Shown here in pieces: positions 9,454-16,821 of a DNA stretch of 64,000 bases (position 1 is the first letter of the stretch; every line of letters begins with the position of its first letter). The stretch spans positions 1-64,000 of the forward strand of contig JAAYQU010000016.1 in assembly GCA_012519055.1 (NCBI GenBank), given 5' to 3'. The stretch comes from Bacteroidales bacterium. GTDB lineage: Bacteria > Bacteroidota > Bacteroidia > Bacteroidales > Salinivirgaceae. The translations under genes and the position numbers were made by a program. The notes under the pieces are model-generated. The model was given only the letters and a program-made list of their open reading frames with translations, did not search any database and was not told the DNA's origin.

Positions 9454-9461
9454 CAAAGGTA
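9454..9461 (-). promoter_or_regulatory. Possible -7 box of the moxR-bat operon
   Basis: TACCTTTG on the minus strand fits the Bacteroidota -7 consensus TAnnTTTG and lies 45 bp before the moxR ATG. I find no TTTG or TTG at the expected -33 distance, so support is only the one box and the divergent gene arrangement with truA. Confidence 0.35.
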
Positions 9462-9521
9462 ACGTCCTTTATTGATGTTTGGTTTGATTTGAGTGTAAAC
9501 TTTAACTGAATTTTAACTGAA

Positions 9522-10310
9522 ATGCGATATTTTATAAAAATTGCTTTCTGCGGAACTAACTATTTCGGGTGGCAAAAACAGCTAGATGCAGTGACTGTAC
9601 AGGAGGTTCTTAGTGAACGGATATCGAAACTGTTACGCTCTGAAACCGATATTGTGGGCGCCGGCAGAACGGACACGGGTGTACACGCATTGGTGTATTA
9701 CGCTCATTTCGACACTGTTGAAAAAATCGAGGATTGTGAAAATATGGTTTACAGACTAAACAAAATGTTGCCAAACGATATTGTTGTTTATGATATTTTT
9801 AGTGTCGATAGCAATGCGCACGCCCGATACGATGCGATTTCGAGAACTTATCACTACTACATTGATACGCAAAAAAATCCGTTTACCGAGAAATTTATGA
9901 GCTATCGCTATCAGCCAACCGATTTTGATTTGATGAACGAGGCTGCAATGTATCTGCTACAGGTCTCAGATTTTAGCAGTTTTTGTAAAACGGGAAGTGA
10001 TAATAAAACCACTATCTGTAAGGTTACCGAAGCGCAATGGCATCAAATAAACAGCTCGCAATACTTTTTTAGAATTACCGCCGACCGCTTTTTAAGGAAT
10101 ATGGTCAGGGCGATTGTAGGGACACTGTTTGACGTTGGAGAGAAGAAAATCAGTTTGGACGAGTTCTATTCAATTATAAATAAGCGCGATAGATGCGAAG
10201 CGGGGGAATCTGTTGAGGCTAAGGGGTTGTTTTTGGCAGATGTTAGGTATCCGTTTATTAAGGGAAAAGACGGTATATCAATTAATCACGAACCCTTAAT
10301 TTTTATATAA
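9522..10310 (+). CDS. truA: tRNA pseudouridine synthase A
   Basis: A 262-residue enzyme that converts U38-U40 of tRNA anticodon stems to pseudouridine. The catalytic Asp is D51 in GRTDTGVHA, and the family motifs FCGTNYFGWQKQ at the N-terminus and FLRNMVRAIVGTL near residue 190 are intact. Length is normal for TruA. It is divergent from moxR with a 112-bp intergenic region. The gene downstream is unrelated in function and starts 60 bp later. Confidence 0.95.
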   Translation: MRYFIKIAFCGTNYFGWQKQLDAVTVQEVLSERISKLLRSETDIVGAGRTDTGVHALVYYAHFDTVEKIEDCENMVYRLNKMLPNDIVVYDIFSVDSNAHARYDAISRTYHYYIDTQKNPFTEKFMSYRYQPTDFDLMNEAAMYLLQVSDFSSFCKTGSDNKTTICKVTEAQWHQINSSQYFFRITADRFLRNMVRAIVGTLFDVGEKKISLDEFYSIINKRDRCEAGESVEAKGLFLADVRYPFIKGKDGISINHEPLIFI

Positions 10311-10329
10311 AAATATTGCCAAATAGTTG

Positions 10330-10337
10330 TATATTTG
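10330..10337 (+). promoter_or_regulatory. Possible -7 box for the ureohydrolase gene
   Basis: TATATTTG matches TAnnTTTG and lies 33 bp before the GTG start at 10371. No well-spaced -33 element is seen. Confidence 0.3.
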
Positions 10338-10370
10338 AAAGCTGATTATTAAACTGTTAACTATTATTTC

Positions 10371-11426
10371 GTGAATAAAAACTCATTTAACCCACACGAT
10401 ACAGGAATAAAAAATGGAAACTATTTCGGTTTCCCCAATAATCCTGATTCTTGCGATGTCCTGCTAATAAGCGTTCCGTGGGACGTTACTGTCTCATACA
10501 GACATGGGACATCACTCGGTCCAGAGTCAATAATTGAAGCATCTGTACAGTTAGATTTCTTCGATTACGAGATTAAAAATGCTTGGGAAACATCAATTGC
10601 TTCACTGCCAATTAGCAATGAAATAAAAAAGCAAAACTCTGAACTTAGAAAGCTTGCAGAAGAGATAATCCAAAAATTGGAACTTGGAGAGCCTTTAGAC
10701 GAAAAACTAATTAATAATCAGAAGCATATAAACGCTCAATGCGCAAAGCTAAACCGCTCAATAAAAGATATTTGCTCCGCTCACTTATCCGACAATAAAC
10801 ATATTGGAATTGTAGGTGGCGACCACAGTGTTCCGTTAGGTTTGATTGAAGCTCTTTGCGAAAAACACGATAGCTTTGGAATACTACATATTGACGCTCA
10901 CGCCGATTTAAGAGATAGTTACGAGGGGTTTGAATTTTCTCACGCCTCAATTATGTTTAACGTATTGAAACATAAGAATATATCTAAACTCGTACAGGTT
11001 GCTATTCGTGATGTCTCTGCACCAGAGGTTCTCCTATCTGAAACTGATAAAAGAATTTCTGTTTTTTCAGACTACCATTTGAAAGAGGCTGAATACAACG
11101 GAAAAACATGGAACCAACAGTGTTTAGAGATTGTTGAACAACTGCCCGAAAAGGTCTATATCAGTTTCGATATTGACGGACTTACGCCCGACCTATGCCC
11201 AAACACAGGAACTCCCGTTCCCGGCGGATTGGATTTCAACAAAGTTATACACCTACTGCATGTTTTACACCGCAGTGGTAAAACTATTGTTGGATTCGAT
11301 TTGTGCGAAGTAGCCCCCGGCAAGGATAACGATTGGGATGCGAACGTTGGGACGAGGGTTTTATATAAACTTTGCCAGATATCAATTAACAATGAACAAT
11401 TACGAATTACGAATACGGTTAGCTGA
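10371..11426 (+). CDS. Arginase/agmatinase family (ureohydrolase) protein
   Basis: A 351-residue binuclear manganese hydrolase of the ureohydrolase fold. All metal-binding motifs are present: GGDHS (149-153), DAHAD (175-179) and SFDIDGL (265-271). The substrate cannot be read from the sequence; agmatine, arginine and formiminoglutamate are the family choices. It starts at a GTG. A middle insertion of about 50 residues (85-135) is longer than in SpeB-type agmatinases. The last ~12 residues (SINNEQLRITNTVS) are coded by an AACAATGAACAATTACGAATTACGAA intergenic repeat, so the natural stop was probably lost or overwritten and the tail is not ancestral. Confidence 0.85.
   Translation: MNKNSFNPHDTGIKNGNYFGFPNNPDSCDVLLISVPWDVTVSYRHGTSLGPESIIEASVQLDFFDYEIKNAWETSIASLPISNEIKKQNSELRKLAEEIIQKLELGEPLDEKLINNQKHINAQCAKLNRSIKDICSAHLSDNKHIGIVGGDHSVPLGLIEALCEKHDSFGILHIDAHADLRDSYEGFEFSHASIMFNVLKHKNISKLVQVAIRDVSAPEVLLSETDKRISVFSDYHLKEAEYNGKTWNQQCLEIVEQLPEKVYISFDIDGLTPDLCPNTGTPVPGGLDFNKVIHLLHVLHRSGKTIVGFDLCEVAPGKDNDWDANVGTRVLYKLCQISINNEQLRITNTVS
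11383..11416. repeat. AACAATGAACAATTACGAATTACGAA repeat inside a gene end
   Basis: This stretch joins a CAATGAACAAT unit to AATTACGAATTACGAA, the same low-complexity family found at 814-860 and 56010-56066. It lies inside the 3' end of the ureohydrolase gene and supplies its last codons. Confidence 0.6.
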
Positions 11427-11449
11427 GCGGAGCGTTATAACTTTCCATA

Positions 11450-12196
11450 TCACTTTTTCTTCAAATAGGAGCACTTTTTAATTCCTGTTTTATGAAAAAA
11501 GTATTTGAAAGAAACTCCAATTACTCCCAACCCATATTTTATACTACGACTAAGATTAATTGATGAGGCTTCCTTAAAGTATTTTGTAGGGCAAGTTATT
11601 TCAGCTATTTCAAACCCTGCATTGAAAACTTGTGCTATCATTTGGTTGTCGAAAATAAAGTCATCTGACAGCTTTTCATAATCTATTGACTGTAAAACAT
11701 TAGCCGAAAAAGCTCTGTAACCTGTATGATATTCTGAAAGTTTTTGATTTAGCATTATATTTTGAAACAGGGTTAACATTCTGTTAGCTATATATTTATA
11801 TATTGGCATGCCTCCACGTAATGCTCCTCCACCCAATATTCGAGAACCAAAAACAACCGGGTAAGCATCATTAGCTATCAAATATGCCATTGAATGAATT
11901 AATGCAGGATCGTACTGATAATCAGGGTGAAGCATTATTACAATATCTGAATTTAGTTCTAATGCCTTATTGTAACAGGTTTTTTGATTTCCGCCGTATC
12001 CTCTGTTTTTTTCGTGTTTAATAATGTGTTTAATCCCTATTTTGTTGGCTACTTCAATCGTATTATCTTTACTGCAATCATCGACCAATACGACATTATC
12101 GACAATATCAAATGGAATTTCGTTATATGTTCTTTCGAGTGTTTGCTCTGCGTTATAAGCTGGTAAAACAACAGTAATTACTTTATTCTTTATCAT
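11450..12196 (-). CDS. Family 2 glycosyltransferase (polyprenyl-phosphate sugar type)
   Basis: A 248-residue GT-A fold glycosyltransferase. The start VITVVLPAYNAEQTL, the nucleotide-binding VLVDDCSKDNT and the metal-binding region around MLHPDYQYDP are typical of GT2 enzymes that load sugars on dolichyl or undecaprenyl phosphate. There is no C-terminal pair of membrane helices, so it is a Dpm1-like short form. The start overlaps the stop of the GT39 gene by 14 bp, which ties the two together. The likely job is to make the lipid-linked sugar that the GT39 enzyme then transfers, by analogy with ArnC and ArnT. The sugar is unknown. Confidence 0.85.
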   Translation of the reverse strand: MIKNKVITVVLPAYNAEQTLERTYNEIPFDIVDNVVLVDDCSKDNTIEVANKIGIKHIIKHEKNRGYGGNQKTCYNKALELNSDIVIMLHPDYQYDPALIHSMAYLIANDAYPVVFGSRILGGGALRGGMPIYKYIANRMLTLFQNIMLNQKLSEYHTGYRAFSANVLQSIDYEKLSDDFIFDNQMIAQVFNAGFEIAEITCPTKYFKEASSINLSRSIKYGLGVIGVSFKYFFHKTGIKKCSYLKKK

Positions 12197-13853
12197 AATC
12201 GGTTTTTAAAACATCTTTTCTGGTGATAAATACAAATCCGTTTTTCTCACCTATCACTTTTAAATTTGGATATTTGTTTAAATAATTTTCCACCCTATCA
12301 TTTTTCGACACAAAATATACATCTTTATCAACATGCCCATTTATCAGCCAATCTTTATTACTACTTTCTAAGCTTTCACTTTTAGGTTTTAACGTGTAAA
12401 AATAGTGTGCATAGCTTTTAAATCCAAGCGTTTCGACATATACATCAGCATCTTGCATTGATTTATAGAAATCAATTGCTGCTCGTTGTGTATATCCTTC
12501 AACTTTGGTAATCACGAATATAAGCGTAAGATTGATATATAAAAATGAGGATATAGCAATAGCTAACAAACCACGTTTAATATTTATTTTAATCGTTAAT
12601 AAATAATATAGCACCCCTATCAACAATACTAAACCGATAATAAATTCAAATCCCGTCCAATTAACATCTGCTTGCAAGTTGGCAACTGCAAAGACATCTT
12701 TTATTCTGCCCTTAACCAATAACCAAGGCTTAATATTATCAAAAACAGATATAAGAAACATTGGTATTGCAAAAATCAGGGCAACAAGGATAATCAAAAC
12801 ATTTGTCCACCATTTTACCCGGTGCTTTTTATTAACAATTTCATAAATGCTCCATGTTGCAAGATATGTGACAGGAAAATAAGCAAGCGATGAGTAGTGT
12901 AATATCTTGGTTTTTACTATGGTAAATAGAATCAAAACCGTAAACAATAGAATTATCATTACTTGACGAATATGTTTCTCGTAATCTGTTATTGATTTTG
13001 GCTTACGTAATCCCAACAAAGCAAAAATAGAGGCAGGGAAAACACCCAAAAAGACTACCACAAAATGGTATAATAAAAAGCCTCCATGTCCGGCATCCTG
13101 CGTTTTAAAAAGTCTGATTTGATACTCTATAAAATCAGCCATTACATGATAGTTTCCTGTTAATATCTGTAGGATAAACCAAAAGCCACCTGTAAAAGCT
13201 AAAACACCTATGAAGAGTAATATATCTTTAATTTTGAATTTAATTTCAAATTTCCTAATAATCAACAATATAGCCCCAACCAAAGCAAAGATTAAAATTG
13301 CGACAGGACCTTTTGTAAGAGTACCTAAACCAATAAACAGACCCGACAGGATTGCCTGACGTGTTCTTCTTCCCGTATAATCCTTATCTGCGTATTTCGT
13401 TGCATGATATATACCCAGGAAAATAAACAGATTGAACCACGGGTCAATTATTCCTGATTTGAAATAGAAAAATGGCAGAAACGAGCATGCATAACTTAAG
13501 ACCCAAATAATCCCAAAAGTTTTGTTTTTCATCTCTTTACCCATTCTGTAAAGGACTAATAGTGTAACAACACCGCATATTGCATTTGGGAAACGTGCTG
13601 CAAATTCATTTACACCAAATATCCACATTGATAGTGCCTGCATCCATATAAAGAGCGGAGGTTTTTCCCAAAACGGCTCGAAATTAATTTGGACTGTCAG
13701 AAAGTCGCCTGTTACCAACATCTCTCTGGCTGACTCTGCAAAATTAATTTCGTCCCAGTCAAACAGATTAACCTGACCTAAAAATAACGAAAATATAATT
13801 ATACCTAATACAGAGATAATTATATAGTTTTTGTCTTTAATTTTTAAACCCAA
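12183..13853 (-). CDS. ArnT-like family 39 glycosyltransferase (membrane)
   Basis: A 556-residue polytopic membrane protein with about 11-12 hydrophobic helices. The first periplasmic loop carries FDWDEINFAESAREML followed by EKPPLFIWMQALSMWIFG, the hallmark of GT39/ArnT enzymes, where the DE acids are catalytic. These enzymes move a sugar from a polyprenyl phosphate to lipid A, protein or other envelope acceptors. No ATG is available before the conserved loop; the TTG at 13851-13853 is the best start, although an ATT just upstream is possible. It overlaps the downstream GT2 gene by 14 bp. None of the other Arn genes is present here. Confidence 0.87.
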   Translation of the reverse strand: MGLKIKDKNYIIISVLGIIIFSLFLGQVNLFDWDEINFAESAREMLVTGDFLTVQINFEPFWEKPPLFIWMQALSMWIFGVNEFAARFPNAICGVVTLLVLYRMGKEMKNKTFGIIWVLSYACSFLPFFYFKSGIIDPWFNLFIFLGIYHATKYADKDYTGRRTRQAILSGLFIGLGTLTKGPVAILIFALVGAILLIIRKFEIKFKIKDILLFIGVLAFTGGFWFILQILTGNYHVMADFIEYQIRLFKTQDAGHGGFLLYHFVVVFLGVFPASIFALLGLRKPKSITDYEKHIRQVMIILLFTVLILFTIVKTKILHYSSLAYFPVTYLATWSIYEIVNKKHRVKWWTNVLIILVALIFAIPMFLISVFDNIKPWLLVKGRIKDVFAVANLQADVNWTGFEFIIGLVLLIGVLYYLLTIKINIKRGLLAIAISSFLYINLTLIFVITKVEGYTQRAAIDFYKSMQDADVYVETLGFKSYAHYFYTLKPKSESLESSNKDWLINGHVDKDVYFVSKNDRVENYLNKYPNLKVIGEKNGFVFITRKDVLKTDYDKE

Positions 13854-14153
13854 AATTGAAAATAGTTACTTAATAAAATTCCACAAAAATAGGCATTTAC
13901 GCTGTTTTGCAAAGGTAGATAAAAATCGTCGATTGAGGCTAAAAAAATTAATTTGATTTTTTCTTAATAAAACAAAATTTGATTGTTATATATAATATTA
14001 AATCATACATTTGTATTGTATTTTTATCGTTTAACACTCTTACCACATATATCTGGTACATAATCATTTGCATTTACGATTGTCGTAAAAAGAGTTTACA
14101 AAACAAGAGTGTTTAAATAGTAAAACTACAATAAAATAACTTTAAACTCATCT
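13854..14153. promoter_or_regulatory. Divergent intergenic region with promoters for both sides
   Basis: This 300-bp AT-rich gap holds no gene. On the minus strand TACCTTTG at 13910-13917 is a possible -7 box for the GT39/GT2 pair. On the plus strand TTG at 13983-13985 and TACATTTG at 14006-14013, separated by 20 bp, make a good Bacteroidota-type promoter for the ATP-grasp operon, implying a 5' leader of about 130 nt. I saw no riboswitch-like fold by eye. Confidence 0.45.
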
Positions 14154-15206
14154 ATGCAAATGTTTATTGGATTAACTTACGACTTAAAGTCATTATACCT
14201 GTCACAAGGTTACCTGCCGGACCAGGTTGCTGAATTTGATTCAGAGGAGACAATTTCAGCCATTGAAAACACACTAAACTTATTGGGACACAAAACCGAA
14301 CGCATTGGCAATATTCATGAACTTACAATAGCATTAGCAAAAAGGAAGCGCTGGGATTTAGTATTTAACATCGCAGAGGGCATGTTTGGTCGCGGACGTG
14401 AAGCACAAATTCCTGCTCTATTGGAAGCGTTCGAAATTCCATTTACCTTCTCCGATTCATTAACGATGGCACTTACACTTGAAAAATCTGCAACAAAAAG
14501 ATTTTTAAGAGATCAAGGTATTAGCACGGGAGCTTTCTGGGTAATCGATTCTATGGATGAGTTGAAGAAGCCTAATTTCAATTATCCGTTATTTGTTAAA
14601 CCTGTTGCAGAGGGCAGCGGTAAGGGCATCGATGAAGCGCCTATCGTGAATAATTTTCGTGAACTAAAAGCTGACGTTGAAAAATTGCTTACAATATATG
14701 GTCAGAGAGTGCTGATTGAGGAATACTTACCTGGTAGGGAATTTACTGTTGGTATTGTGGGTACAGGGAAAAACGCCAAAGTTATCGGTAATATCGAAAT
14801 TATTTTCACAGATCCAAAAAGTAACAAGATTTACAACCTTGAAACTAAAAACGATTATGAAAACAGGGTTATATACAAACCATGTTCGGGTCCTCTCTCA
14901 AAAGCCTTACACGAGCTTGCTTTAAAAACCTACCGACTACTAAACTGCCGCGATGCTGGACGAGTTGATATTAAACTTAATAAAGTTGGAGTTCCAACAT
15001 TTTTAGAAATCAATCCATTAGCAGGAATTAATCCCATACACAGCGATTTGCCAATACTATCAAGAATGAATGGACTTGACTATACAGAACTAATCAGGCT
15101 AATAATAGCATCGGCTTCGGAAAGAGTTGTAAATAATAAACATGTGTTGTTTGATTACTATTCTACTATCGGAAAATCAGTCAAAAATCGCAACACACAA
15201 AAATGA
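14154..15206 (+). CDS. D-Ala-D-Ala-ligase-like ATP-grasp enzyme 1
   Basis: A 350-residue ATP-grasp amide ligase with the D-alanine-D-alanine ligase layout. The N-terminal domain has FNIAEGMFGRGREAQIPALLE split around residues 72-92. The ATP-grasp core has FVKPVAEGSGKGI (lysine and glycine-rich loop) and LIEEYLPGREFTVGI. The metal-binding end is GRVDIKLN...FLEINPLAGINP. The start MQMF is not the usual Ddl start, and a second ATP-grasp gene overlaps its stop by ATGA. This suggests a dedicated small-peptide ligase rather than the cell-wall Ddl, whose normal place would be with mur genes. The substrate cannot be deduced. Confidence 0.85.
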   Translation: MQMFIGLTYDLKSLYLSQGYLPDQVAEFDSEETISAIENTLNLLGHKTERIGNIHELTIALAKRKRWDLVFNIAEGMFGRGREAQIPALLEAFEIPFTFSDSLTMALTLEKSATKRFLRDQGISTGAFWVIDSMDELKKPNFNYPLFVKPVAEGSGKGIDEAPIVNNFRELKADVEKLLTIYGQRVLIEEYLPGREFTVGIVGTGKNAKVIGNIEIIFTDPKSNKIYNLETKNDYENRVIYKPCSGPLSKALHELALKTYRLLNCRDAGRVDIKLNKVGVPTFLEINPLAGINPIHSDLPILSRMNGLDYTELIRLIIASASERVVNNKHVLFDYYSTIGKSVKNRNTQK

Positions 15207-16159
15207 AAATAGCAATTTTATATAACAAAGTCAGCGAAAATGCCGCCGATGATGAGAGTGATGTTTTAGATCAGGTTGAGTTAGTTGAAAATAATCTTAT
15301 AAAACTTGGACACACAGTTAAGCATATACAGATAACTTTGGATATGCAAAGCACTAAAAATGAACTTATTGACGGAGATTACGATGCTGTTTTTAATCTT
15401 GCTGAAAGTATTGACAATCACGGAGAGTTAATCACTTTTGGACCTGCATTAGTTGATGTCCTAAAAATTCCATATTCAGGCTCATCTTATGAAGCGATAT
15501 TTTTGACGACCAATAAGCCTGTAACAAAAATTCTGTTAGAACATAGCAGTATTCTTACGCCTCAGACAATTTCACCTCAGAATATCAACGCAATAGATAT
15601 AAATAAAAGATATATAATAAAGCCTATCTGGGAAGATGGCTCGCTGTTTCTTGACGAGGATTGCGTTGTGTATGGCAAAGAACTGATTGATAGAATAATA
15701 GATATTGATTTCAGATACTTTTTTGTGGAACAATATATTGACGGGAGAGAGTTCAATATCAGCATATTAGCACAGTTGTCTAAAGAGCCACAAGTGCTAA
15801 AACCTGCTGAAATTGTTTTTAAAAATTATTCTGGCGATAAACCGAAAATTGTTGGATACTCAGCAAAGTGGGCGGAAGAGAGTTTTGAATACAAAAACAC
15901 GGTTAGAGAGTTCCCTTCTATTGGCCAAACCCTTCATGATAAGCTAAATAAAGTTTGTACAGACTGTTGGAAACTGTTTAAACTTAAGGGTTATGCTCGT
16001 GTTGACATTCGCTTAGACGAGCACGAAAACCCTTATGTTCTTGAGATTAACGCAAACCCCTGCATAAGCCCCGACAGTGGCTTTGTGGCTGCATTAAAAG
16101 AGAGTGGAATTACAGAAACAGAGGCTATTGAACGGATAATTAATGATTTGAATAACTAA
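15203..16159 (+). CDS. D-Ala-D-Ala-ligase-like ATP-grasp enzyme 2
   Basis: A 318-residue second ATP-grasp ligase, translationally coupled to the first by a 4-bp ATGA overlap. It shares VFNLAESIDNHGE in the N-terminal domain, EQYIDGREFNISIL in the core and ARVDIRLDEHENPYVLEINANPCISP at the metal site when read in pieces near 255-280. The central loop (KPIWEDGSLFLDED) is divergent from the partner, so the two probably accept different substrates. Two consecutive ligases followed by an acetyltransferase suggest stepwise synthesis and capping of a small peptide-like compound. That is inference from gene order only. Confidence 0.83.
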   Translation: MKIAILYNKVSENAADDESDVLDQVELVENNLIKLGHTVKHIQITLDMQSTKNELIDGDYDAVFNLAESIDNHGELITFGPALVDVLKIPYSGSSYEAIFLTTNKPVTKILLEHSSILTPQTISPQNINAIDINKRYIIKPIWEDGSLFLDEDCVVYGKELIDRIIDIDFRYFFVEQYIDGREFNISILAQLSKEPQVLKPAEIVFKNYSGDKPKIVGYSAKWAEESFEYKNTVREFPSIGQTLHDKLNKVCTDCWKLFKLKGYARVDIRLDEHENPYVLEINANPCISPDSGFVAALKESGITETEAIERIINDLNN

Positions 16160-16184
16160 AACTAACGTAAGTCATTGTAACAAC

Positions 16185-16670
16185 ATGGATATCAGCAATA
16201 TAAAACTACGCACAAATATCAATAAAGAAGATCTTATCACATTACCAGAAATAACTAAGCTAAGTGAATACTTTTACGATGAAGAGGTTGAAATTGTTGA
16301 AGAAATTGCAAATGAAACATATAACAACCCAATATGTGGGTATTTATGGGTAATTGCCGAAGTTGACAATAAAACTGTTGGATTTGCAACATACGGCAAA
16401 GTTCCAGGCTCATTCCATTCTTGGGATTTATATTGGATAGTAACTGGTAAATCGCTTAAAGGGTGCGGTATTGGTAAAAAAATTTTAAATTTTGTTGAGT
16501 CTGAAGTGGTAAAAAACAGTGGGAAATTACTAATTGCCGAAACCAGCGGAAGGGAGTTATATTACGATACTCGAGCATTTTATATTGCATGCGGATATAT
16601 GTTAGAAGCTGTTATTAAAGAGTTTTACGGTCCGTCTGATGACAAAATGTTTTATGTGAAAAGGTTTTAA
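16185..16670 (+). CDS. GNAT family N-acetyltransferase
   Basis: A 161-residue single-domain GNAT enzyme. The acetyl-CoA pyrophosphate loop is SLKGCGIGKKIL near residue 90 and the C-terminal part FYIACGYMLEAVIKEFY matches motif B. It lies 25 bp after the second ATP-grasp gene on the same strand, so it is likely the third gene of that operon. It may acetylate the amino group of the ligase product or provide self-resistance. The 150-bp stretch after it, before the convergent uvrB stop, holds nothing I can support. Confidence 0.83.
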   Translation: MDISNIKLRTNINKEDLITLPEITKLSEYFYDEEVEIVEEIANETYNNPICGYLWVIAEVDNKTVGFATYGKVPGSFHSWDLYWIVTGKSLKGCGIGKKILNFVESEVVKNSGKLLIAETSGRELYYDTRAFYIACGYMLEAVIKEFYGPSDDKMFYVKRF

Positions 16671-16821
16671 AACTATTACCGCATATTTAACAAAAAAGGA
16701 ACGGCAGGCTCCTAAAAAGGTACACCCACCGCACAACAAAAGTACAATACTTTTTATTAAAAACCAAACAAAGTAAATTAGTTTCAAATTAAGGCCATAT
16801 CAATTTATGTATTAAACAAGA

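Noticed and set aside
16602-16787. A 61-codon hydrophobic minus-strand frame between the GNAT gene and uvrB
   Set aside because: It overlaps the GNAT gene on the other strand and shows no start signal or family features.
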